DNA of 64,000 nt. It comes from DASSBR01 sp035688265 (GTDB lineage Bacteria > Pseudomonadota > Gammaproteobacteria > Natronospirales > DASSBR01). The position numbers and the translations under genes are program-made. The stretch lies in assembly GCA_035688265.1 (NCBI GenBank), contig DASSNE010000055.1, positions 62,001-126,000 of the forward strand. The letters are read 5' to 3'. Position 1 is the stretch's first letter, and the number at the start of each line of letters is the position of its first letter. The notes under the pieces were generated by a model, which was given only the letters and a program-made list of their open reading frames with translations, was not told the origin of the DNA and did no database searches. Below are positions 7,201 to 13,694 of this stretch, one piece after another.

Positions 7201-8161
7201 CGAGGCCACCGCCATGGGTGCCGATCCAGATTGTGCCGCCGGCGTCCTGGAAAATCGAGAAAATCGCCTGCTGGCTCAGGCTGTGCGAATCGGCCGGATC
7301 AGGAGACCAGCTTATCAAGGCGCCACTGGCGGAACGTCGAAACAGTCCGTTGCGTGTACCGATCCACAGACGCCCGGCGCGGTCGAACCTCAAGGCTGAA
7401 ATCCAGATCCGATTGGGATCCCGCCCCGATCCAAGCGCAATGCGTGACACTTCGCTGTTGGCGAGACGAAATAATCCTCCGCGATGGGTGCCGATCCAGA
7501 GCGTACCATCCCGGGCGACCGCCAAAGCCAGCACCTCACGCCCGCGCAGCCATTGCGTACGAGCGACCTTGCCGCCCGCATCGCGCCGCCACAGGCCGGT
7601 GCCGGTGCCGATCCACAATCGCCCGGCAGCGTCCCTGGCCAATGCATTCACGGGCACCCCAATCGGAGAATGTACGAAAACCGGCGCCGCCCGATTTCGG
7701 TCCAACCGGTCGAGCCCATGCCTGGTGCCGATCCACACTCCACCATCCGGTGCGGGCAGCAAGGCGGTAATAAAATCGTCGCGCAGGCTGGTCGCATCCG
7801 CCTTGCTGTGCAGATAGCGCGTAAATGTCTGCGTGCGCGGATTGTACCGGTTCAGGCCATGCGTGGTGCCGACCCATAGCGAGCCATCCGCGTTCGCCAT
7901 CAGTGCTGTCACATACCCGCCGGAAATCGATTTCGCCTGCCCGTCGTCGGGCCGAAAGACCCTGAAGGTATAACCATCGTAGCGAGCGAGACCTTCTTGC
8001 GTGCCGAACCATAAAAAGCCGGCTGCATCCTGGGCGATCGCCGTTACAGTCTGCTCCGGCAGCCCGGCCGCCCGGCCGACGTGATCAAAATAGGACGGCT
8101 GGCCGTGCGCCACGCTCGCCGCCAGCCCCATCGCCACGGCGAAGATAACCGCGCGCTTCAA
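4214..8161 (-). CDS. Giant hybrid sensor histidine kinase (Reg_prop, Y_Y_Y, HisKA, REC, HPt)
   Basis: This 1315-residue protein combines a signal peptide (about 1-20), a long periplasmic double propeller made of many Reg_prop repeats (WIGTxxGLxRxDxxT pattern, about 30-640), a Y_Y_Y domain (about 690-775), one membrane helix (about residue 787), a HisKA dimerisation domain with the phosphoacceptor in MMSHEIRTPLNG (about 827), a HATPase domain (NLVANAIKFTDAG, then DSGIGIS and GGTGLGL), a receiver with MDVQMPEMDG (about 1114) and a C-terminal HPt domain (HRLAGSAASLG, about 1247). This is the HTCS-like phosphorelay architecture. It starts with TTG overlapping the stop of the response regulator gene, so the two are translationally coupled. 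The ligand is unknown. Confidence 0.9.
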   Translation of the reverse strand: MKRAVIFAVAMGLAASVAHGQPSYFDHVGRAAGLPEQTVTAIAQDAAGFLWFGTQEGLARYDGYTFRVFRPDDGQAKSISGGYVTALMANADGSLWVGTTHGLNRYNPRTQTFTRYLHSKADATSLRDDFITALLPAPDGGVWIGTRHGLDRLDRNRAAPVFVHSPIGVPVNALARDAAGRLWIGTGTGLWRRDAGGKVARTQWLRGREVLALAVARDGTLWIGTHRGGLFRLANSEVSRIALGSGRDPNRIWISALRFDRAGRLWIGTRNGLFRRSASGALISWSPDPADSHSLSQQAIFSIFQDAGGTIWIGTHGGGLDKYLPLREQFRTWRHRPGDPTSLAQNIVMPIDQTRDGAVWIGTYGKGLDRLDPATGTFKHYRHRPGDPASLGGDAIRALLQTRDGALWVGTNSSGLDRLDPVTGKFRHYRHDVNDPNSLGGHSVVALQQSKDGNLWIGLWGAGLDRFDPVTGRFRHYRHDPDNPASLSGNRVNWLYRDRRGRLWIGTDQRGLNRFNPDTGGFDKYLPGSTTAQNSVLSIVGGKPGVLWLGTRDGLYRFDVETGKFTHYDAGDGLADNLVLCVLRDANGGLWISTNNGLSQFNPETGVFHTWTEADGLQGNEYNSFACHRGYDGTLYFGGVNGISAFNPATLAGSRYVPPVVLTRFLIDNKPVNVGHSGDNAFHLRSSLQSLKSITLNYRQKVLAFEFAALDYAQPGATRYQYKLTGFNDHWIGTDADHRIATYTNLNPGDYVFHVRASGNSGIWNNTGASITLHILPPPWRTWWAYSLYALGGLLLVMTLVRYFLMRREVAYAARESRMKSAFFAMMSHEIRTPLNGVLGMLQLLLHTRLDQRQREYVETMRYAGDALLAILNDVLDYAKIEAGKIVFERVDFSLGRLLDSMIMLMQTRATEKGLRLYAEMAADVPDNVLGDPARLRQIILNLVANAIKFTDAGEVSVTVVRAGAGDRLRFIIADSGIGISEDQRAALFQTFSQADASINRQYGGTGLGLVICKRLVEGQGGSIGFDSKLGQGSTFWFELDCPAGAAAQLEKQPDDEGADARPLRLLLADDVLINRQVAVGLLEQAGHTVEAVENGRQVLERITGEECFDAVLMDVQMPEMDGLEATRRIRELPDARHSSVPVIGLTASAGPADIAECLAAGMSAVLAKPFRAGELQQALARQARPVGGVGETLLDKTLFTAHRCALGAAQTTSLVEVFRELAERTLDEMAVMLDAGDMAGVGAAAHRLAGSAASLGLSAFGSAVGKLESAGAKSDPAAMRPLLKEIQTLLYASLAAVDYEEASEVNRDSSRINL

Positions 8162-8889
8162 CCGCGCTCACGCATCACGGCAGCGGTGAACATATAACCC
8201 GAGCCGCGCACCGTCACAATCAAACGCGGCCGTGTCGGATCATCGCCCAGTTTTTTTCGCAGCCGGCCCAATAGCACGTCAACGGTACGGTCGCTGGGCA
8301 CCCAGTCGCGTCCGTTCAGCCGCGTCATTAACCGCTCGCGGCTGAGCGTGCGACCGGCATTGTCTAGCAGCGTCCGCAGCAATTGGAACTCCGCCTCCGT
8401 CAGCGGAACCTCCCCGCCGGCGGCTTCAATCAGCAGCCGCCGCCCCGGCTCCAGTCGCCAGCCTTCAAAACACAGCGCTTCAGGCGCCGCCGCGCCAGCG
8501 GCAGGCGCTTGGCGAACCCGGCGGATCAGGTTGCGCGCCCGCGCCAGCAATTCGCGTGGCTCGAACGGCTTGGTCACGTAATCGTCTGCGCCCATCTCAA
8601 GGCCGACGATGCGGTCGGTCATGTCCTTCTTGCTGGTGACGAGAATAATGCCGATATCCGAGGCCGCGCGCAGCGTGCGCGTCAGGGTCAATCCGTCAGT
8701 GCCCGGCAGGCGGATATCGAGCAGGACGAGTTCAGCAGGATCGGCCGCCAGTCGATCAATGACTTCGTCGCCGTTGTCGCTCTCGCTGATCCGGTATCCC
8801 TCGTTGCGGAAATAGCCGGTCAGCAGCCCGCGCGCAACCGGATCGTCCTCGACGACCAGAATATGCGCTTGTTCCAGCAACATCCCCAT
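8158..8889 (-). CDS. OmpR/PhoB-family response regulator
   Basis: The product of about 243 residues has an N-terminal receiver (ILVVEDDPVARGLL, phosphoacceptor in VLLDIRLPGTDG, KP in YVTKPFEPREL) and a C-terminal winged helix (LTEAEFQLLRTLLDNAGRTL through RTVDVLLGRLRKKLG and VRGSGYMF). It resembles the TorR/ArcA branch. The ATG at 8889 is chosen because GAAGGGA precedes it and the receiver begins just after; an upstream extension to 8979 would run over a TTTACA operator-like array. It is the partner of the overlapping hybrid kinase and probably controls its own operon and the divergent FG-GAP gene. Confidence 0.92.
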   Translation of the reverse strand: MGMLLEQAHILVVEDDPVARGLLTGYFRNEGYRISESDNGDEVIDRLAADPAELVLLDIRLPGTDGLTLTRTLRAASDIGIILVTSKKDMTDRIVGLEMGADDYVTKPFEPRELLARARNLIRRVRQAPAAGAAAPEALCFEGWRLEPGRRLLIEAAGGEVPLTEAEFQLLRTLLDNAGRTLSRERLMTRLNGRDWVPSDRTVDVLLGRLRKKLGDDPTRPRLIVTVRGSGYMFTAAVMRERG

Positions 8890-8966
8890 CCCGTTCCCTT
8901 CTTCGACTTCTCGCCGACGGGCCGCTCCGGCAACCATGATTCGCGGCAGAAGTGTCACGTTACGCT

Positions 8967-9025
8967 CGTTTACATCCATTTACAAACGTCCCGCCGTGGC
9001 GCCCGCCTCATTTACACAGGTTTAC
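8967..9025. promoter_or_regulatory. Two tandem pairs of TTTACA direct repeats
   Basis: The heptamer (G/A)TTTACA occurs at 8967-8973, 8977-8983, 9009-9015 and 9019-9025. Within each pair the copies start exactly ten bases apart, and the pairs are 42 bases (four helical turns) apart. OmpR/PhoB-type regulators bind direct repeats with this one-turn spacing. The array lies between the response regulator gene and the divergent exported protein gene, making it the likely operator for both. Confidence 0.6.
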
Positions 9026-9117
9026 AAAACGTCACAAAACATTACCCTGCGTTAACCCGCCGTTTACCTTCGCCCGATAGACTGATACTGATCGGTACAC
9101 GAGCAAAGGGGCACACG

Positions 9118-11871
9118 ATGATCAAGCGCGTCATTCTCGCGGCTGCGGGCGTTATACCGCTGGCCGCACTGTCTCTGGCGGCGGCGGCAACGTCACTTTA
9201 TCCTGGTCAGATGCTTCACCCCGGCGCGGTTCACGACAGCACCGGTAATACGTCAACTCTCATCAACGTGGTCGCCGCCGATTTCAACGGTGACGGGTTG
9301 ACTGATATCGCGGGCGGGGATGCCAGCAATGCCGCCATCTGGGTATTCCTGGCTCTCAAGGGCGGCGGTTTTGCAAAACCGACGGCGTACCCGTCGAATC
9401 CATTCCCATTTTCAATCGCCGCCGTCGATGTGGACGGTGACGGCAGTCTCGACATCGTGGCCGGAAGTTTGGTGTCCGACAGCGTCAGCGTACTGCTCAA
9501 TAACGGCGACGGCACCTTCAAACCGCGCAAGGACTATAACTACGCCACCAACGGCACGGGTAGCGTCGGCGTCGCCGCGGGTGATGTCAATGGCGACGGC
9601 AATGTCGATGTCCTTGCCGTCAGCGACTCGACAGATGCCTACATCGTGCCGGGCAACGGCGACGGCACATTAAACACCGGCAACGCGCAAGCATTGACGT
9701 CGCCCGCGAACTTCTTTGGCGGCGGAGGCGCCGCCGTGACGGACGTCAACGGTGACAACCTCCCGGATATCGTTACGGTGTCGGGATGCGGCGGTTCCGG
9801 GCCCACCGGTTCAAGCACCGGTGCCGTGGATATTTATTTCGGTGCGGCCGGTGGCGCCTTCCCGACCACGGTCAGCCAGTCGGTACCGGTAGGCCTTTGC
9901 CCCTACCTCGCAACGGGCGACATTAATGGCGACGGGATCGCCGACATCCTGGTCAACCAGACTTACAAAAATTATGCCGACTCTCAGGCCCGCATTGTGC
10001 ATCGCACGGTCAAGGTTATCTTTGGCGGCAAGGGGAGCCTCGCCGTCGATGCGTCTTACCCGTTGCCTGCGGATGCCGGCGGCGGATGGCCCCATATCGC
10101 GGATGTCGACGGCGACGGACATCCGGACGTGATTATTTCCGGCCTTAACGCCGTCGTTCTGTACGGCGTCGGCGACGGCACCTTTGAGCCGCCGGTCCGG
10201 GCAGGAACCGCCGCAGATTATTTCGCGGCGTTCGACGCCACCGACGATGGATTGCCCGACCTGCTGGGAATTGGCGGCTTCCACAACCTGGTGATCAGTC
10301 GCGGCCTCGGCAAGCGCCAATTCCCGGGCTATGACCGGTACAGCTACGAAGACCGAAACGGCACCGGCGTCGGCGCCCACGACGTCGCCAGCGCCGACTT
10401 CAACAGCGACGGCGCTCCCGACGTGGCAACGATCAACGACGACGGCACCTTGAGCCTGCTGCTCAATAAAGGCAACGGAGCGTTGTCAGCGCCAATGGTG
10501 AGTACTGTGGGTATGACGTCGATGCAGGCGCTTGCAGCCGGCGACTTTAACGAAGACGGCAAGCCCGATATCGCCGCCGTGGCGGACAACGGCACATTTT
10601 ACGTCGGGATTGGCGACGGCGACGGCAAATTCGTTTTTACCCCCGGCACTCTCGCGGCAAGCGGCACAGCCGATGTCGCGACCGGCGACATTGACGGCGA
10701 CGGGCACACCGATCTTGTCTTCGCCGAGAGCGGAGGCAACGAGGTTCAGATCTGCAAAGGCGGCGGACAAGGCGTGTTTGGCTGCAATCTCCATCTACCG
10801 GTCATCGTCAACAAGCCGGTCAGCGTCGCGCTGGCGGATTTGAACGGCGATAACAGGCCTGACCTGATCGTCAATACTGCGACGGCAGACCCCGCCGTTG
10901 CCGGCGCCACCGACGCCTACGTCTGGCTCAATAATGGCCTGGGCGGCTTCGTGGCGACGGAAACGCTGCCGGTTGCCGGCGGCGGTACGAACGTCGCAGT
11001 GGGCGACGTGAACGGCGACGCGATTCCCGATCTGGTATTCGGCTCGAGCGGGACAAACGTGAGTGTGGTTATCGGCCACGGCGCGGGCACGTTTGGTGCC
11101 GCAACGTCCTGGCCGGCCGGCGATGCCTCGTTCCAATCCGGTCCCGGGCCATTGTCCGTCACGCTCGCGGATGTGAATAACGACGGCAAACCGGACATCG
11201 TCGCGCAGGATGCGAGGGGACAATTGAGCGTATTGGTGAACAATGGCGACGGCACATTCATGAGCCCGGCAGAGTTCGTTGTCAGTGCGGACAAGCGGAC
11301 GCGGGCCCTTGCACTGGACATGGATGGCAACGGCCTGACGGATATCGTCTTCGCCGGCATGCCCACTACGACAAGTCCGGCGTATCACGAGCCGCTGATG
11401 AACACTGTCAGCGTGTACCTGCACAACCATGCGCCTGTCGCCGCAACACTCGAAGCGACCACGCCGTTTGAAACCCCCTACAGCGGCACACTCTCCGCGA
11501 CCGACGCCGAAGGTGACGCGGTAACCTTCGCGATCGCCACCCAGCCGACGCATGGCAAGGTTGTGCTGACCGATGCGAAAACCGGCACGTTCACCTACAC
11601 GCCGGCGAACGGCTTCAGCGGCGCCGACAGTTTCACATTCACCGCCAGCGACGAGCTCGACAGCTCAGCCGCGACCACCGTCAAGCTGACTGTTCAGGGC
11701 GACACGACACCGCCGCCGGGCAATAGTGGCGACACGGGCGACACTGGCGATACTGGCGGCAACGGCGGCGGCTCCCACCCGGTAAGACAGACCTCCAGCG
11801 GCGGCGGTGGCGCATTGGGCGGACTCGGGCTGCTGTTGCTGCTTCCGGCACTGCGCCGCAGGTGGAAATGA
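9118..11871 (+). CDS. Exported FG-GAP/VCBS repeat protein with GlyGly-CTERM-like tail
   Basis: A 917-residue secreted protein. After a signal peptide (MIKRVILAAAGVIPLAALSL, then AAAATS) come about 14 calcium-binding FG-GAP/VCBS repeats recognisable by D-x-N/D-x-D-G-x-x-D (DFNGDGLTDI, DVDGDGSLDIV, DVNNDGKPDIV and others), predicted to fold as beta propellers. A cadherin-like tandem domain follows (TYTPANGFSGADSFTFTASD, about 790-850), then a low-complexity GDTGDTGDTGG linker and a C-terminal glycine patch, hydrophobic helix and basic end (LGGLGLLLLLPALRRRWK). That tail matches the GlyGly-CTERM sorting type processed by rhombosortase. The start is ATG after AAAGGGG. Adhesion or polymer binding is possible but not shown. 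Confidence 0.82.
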   Translation: MIKRVILAAAGVIPLAALSLAAAATSLYPGQMLHPGAVHDSTGNTSTLINVVAADFNGDGLTDIAGGDASNAAIWVFLALKGGGFAKPTAYPSNPFPFSIAAVDVDGDGSLDIVAGSLVSDSVSVLLNNGDGTFKPRKDYNYATNGTGSVGVAAGDVNGDGNVDVLAVSDSTDAYIVPGNGDGTLNTGNAQALTSPANFFGGGGAAVTDVNGDNLPDIVTVSGCGGSGPTGSSTGAVDIYFGAAGGAFPTTVSQSVPVGLCPYLATGDINGDGIADILVNQTYKNYADSQARIVHRTVKVIFGGKGSLAVDASYPLPADAGGGWPHIADVDGDGHPDVIISGLNAVVLYGVGDGTFEPPVRAGTAADYFAAFDATDDGLPDLLGIGGFHNLVISRGLGKRQFPGYDRYSYEDRNGTGVGAHDVASADFNSDGAPDVATINDDGTLSLLLNKGNGALSAPMVSTVGMTSMQALAAGDFNEDGKPDIAAVADNGTFYVGIGDGDGKFVFTPGTLAASGTADVATGDIDGDGHTDLVFAESGGNEVQICKGGGQGVFGCNLHLPVIVNKPVSVALADLNGDNRPDLIVNTATADPAVAGATDAYVWLNNGLGGFVATETLPVAGGGTNVAVGDVNGDAIPDLVFGSSGTNVSVVIGHGAGTFGAATSWPAGDASFQSGPGPLSVTLADVNNDGKPDIVAQDARGQLSVLVNNGDGTFMSPAEFVVSADKRTRALALDMDGNGLTDIVFAGMPTTTSPAYHEPLMNTVSVYLHNHAPVAATLEATTPFETPYSGTLSATDAEGDAVTFAIATQPTHGKVVLTDAKTGTFTYTPANGFSGADSFTFTASDELDSSAATTVKLTVQGDTTPPPGNSGDTGDTGDTGGNGGGSHPVRQTSSGGGGALGGLGLLLLLPALRRRWK

Positions 11872-12947
11872 TGACCTTGCACCCAGGGCGACTCGCGTCG
11901 GCATGGTTATGCCTGTGCGCCGGTTTGTTCGTGATGCAGCCCGCGCGAGCGGGCACCCACGCCCTGACCCCGATTTTGTCCTGCATCAGCGATGTCAGGA
12001 CGGTGCTTGTGGACGGAAAGTATCCGCACACGCACATGGATGCGCATATCGGTTATATCAACAGCTCCGGCGCAACGATTAACGTCCCGATCGGCATCCA
12101 TAACTATTTTGTTCCCGGCGAAGCTGATCGCGGGCAGCCCACTGAATTCCTGTCGGGCAGCCACGACGATGTCCTTACGCTCGATCTTGACGTGACCGTC
12201 ACGCCGATGACAACCTGGGTCCTCGGGCCGGCCGATGGCTCTGACGACGTTCAATTGCAGATAACGAATGATCCTGCGCATTACTGCGCCCCCACGATCA
12301 GCTCACTGTCGCCGGCCAGTGGTCCGCTTGGGCAGACCGTCACGCTGACGATTGAGGGTGCGGGTCTGGAGCCGGATTTGAATATTGAACTCACGCAAGG
12401 CGGCGTCACGCTGCCGATATCGGTGGTAAGTGCCGATTATTCGACAATGACCGCCAGTGTGACGATCCCGTCCGACGCGCCCAAAGGCTTTTACGATCTG
12501 CGGGTATCGCGGTCGGGCAAAGACCCCGTCGTGCTGCCGGACGCGTTCGAAGTCATGGCTGGTGCATCCGCGGTAAAGGCGCTGGTTCGCCTGTCACCGG
12601 GCGTGGTGCTTGCCGGCACGGCCGGCGCCGGCGTATTCAAATCGATCGACGGCGGAGCAAGCTGGAAGCACACCAATGCCGGCCTGACCGACCTCAATGT
12701 CACTGCGCTCGCCGCCGCCGCCGACGGCTCCGCGGTTTATGCCGGCACGCTCACCGGCGGCGTATTCAAGTCGGCAGACGGCGGCGTAAACTGGACGCCC
12801 GCCGGGAGCGGGCTCGATCCCCACATCCATTCGCTGCTGGCCGACCCGGTCGATCCGCTGACATTGTTCGCCGGTACCGACAAAGGCGTGTACAAGACCA
12901 TCGACGGCGGCCGGAGCTGGCAGCCGATGACCGACGGTCTGCCGTAG
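11868..12947 (+). CDS. Exported IPT/TIG and BNR-repeat protein
   Basis: The ATG at 11868 overlaps the preceding stop (ATGA), giving 359 residues. A signal peptide ends near MQPARA. A domain of unknown type follows, then an IPT/TIG immunoglobulin-like domain (PTISSLSPASGPLGQTVTLT, about 140-225), and then three BNR/sialidase-type blades (FKSIDGGASWKHTNAGL, FKSADGGVNWTPAGSGL, YKTIDGGRSWQPMTDGLP). The protein ends abruptly at the close of the third blade, where related propellers continue. The next gene begins in the same frame after one stop codon and carries a further blade-like segment, so this may be one half of a two-part propeller. No enzymatic residues are recognised. Confidence 0.75.
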   Translation: MMTLHPGRLASAWLCLCAGLFVMQPARAGTHALTPILSCISDVRTVLVDGKYPHTHMDAHIGYINSSGATINVPIGIHNYFVPGEADRGQPTEFLSGSHDDVLTLDLDVTVTPMTTWVLGPADGSDDVQLQITNDPAHYCAPTISSLSPASGPLGQTVTLTIEGAGLEPDLNIELTQGGVTLPISVVSADYSTMTASVTIPSDAPKGFYDLRVSRSGKDPVVLPDAFEVMAGASAVKALVRLSPGVVLAGTAGAGVFKSIDGGASWKHTNAGLTDLNVTALAAAADGSAVYAGTLTGGVFKSADGGVNWTPAGSGLDPHIHSLLADPVDPLTLFAGTDKGVYKTIDGGRSWQPMTDGLP

Positions 12948-12950
12948 GTT

Positions 12951-13679
12951 ATGGGCAGCGTGTTGCTCAAACGCCGGTTCTGCGCCTCACTCGCCGCAGT
13001 GCTGCTTGTATCCGCGCCGGCGCTCGGTGACGATCCCGCATGGAGCGGCGCCGGGCCGTTCCCGCCCGGCAACGGCAGCAGCCGGATCAACGCACTGCTG
13101 CTCGACGCCGCCACCGGCACGCTCTACGCGGGCGCCGGTTCCGGCACCGTGTTCTCATTGTCGGATTCCAGCCTCAGCAAGCCGCCGGTTGCGCTCAATG
13201 ACAGCGTTGCCACGTATGAAAACACGGCCGTCACGATCGACATCCTCGACAACGATTCCGACCCCGAGGGCGCACTCGATCCGGGCTCAGTCGTTATCAC
13301 GAGCCAGGCTACCAACGGTACCGCGGCCGTCAAGGCGGATGGCACGGTAACCTACACGCCCGCCGGCGGCTATATCGGTGCCGACAGTTTCAGCTATACC
13401 GTGAGCGATGCCGCCGGCGTCAGATCCAACGTCGCGACGGTCGTCGTTAAGGTGCAGACCGAACCGGGTGGCGACCACGGCGTCGGCGATGACAATGGCA
13501 GCGGAGGCGACAGTACCGGCGACCCGGGCGGCGGCACAACCGGTGGCGCCGCGATTACATCGGGCGGTAGCGGCGCCTGGGGTTTCCTGGGATGGTTGCT
13601 CGCGCTTCCAAGCTTGTGGTCACGGCGTCGGCGGCATCGCCGTGAAGGCGACACCGACTGGCCACCGCGGCGGCGGTAA
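12951..13679 (+). CDS. Exported cadherin-like (Big_9/VCBS) protein with GlyGly-CTERM-like tail
   Basis: A 242-residue protein with its own signal peptide (LLKRRFCASLAAVLLVSAPA), a short propeller-like piece (INALLLDAATGTLYAGAGSG), one cadherin-like Big_9 domain (VALNDSVATYENTAVTIDIL through AGGYIGADSFSYTVSDAAG), a Gly/Asp/Ser-rich linker and a C-terminal sorting tail (GSGAWGFLGWLLALPSLWSR, then basic residues). The tail type is shared with the protein encoded at 9118, which implies a common sorting route. It starts three bases after the preceding stop, in the same frame, and is surely cotranscribed. Function is unknown. Confidence 0.75.
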   Translation: MGSVLLKRRFCASLAAVLLVSAPALGDDPAWSGAGPFPPGNGSSRINALLLDAATGTLYAGAGSGTVFSLSDSSLSKPPVALNDSVATYENTAVTIDILDNDSDPEGALDPGSVVITSQATNGTAAVKADGTVTYTPAGGYIGADSFSYTVSDAAGVRSNVATVVVKVQTEPGGDHGVGDDNGSGGDSTGDPGGGTTGGAAITSGGSGAWGFLGWLLALPSLWSRRRRHRREGDTDWPPRRR

Positions 13680-13694
13680 GCGGTAAGCCGCCAA

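Noticed and set aside
8890..8979. Longer response regulator start at 8979
   Set aside because: The extra 30 residues have no similarity to receivers, lack a good RBS, and overlap operator-like TTTACA repeats.
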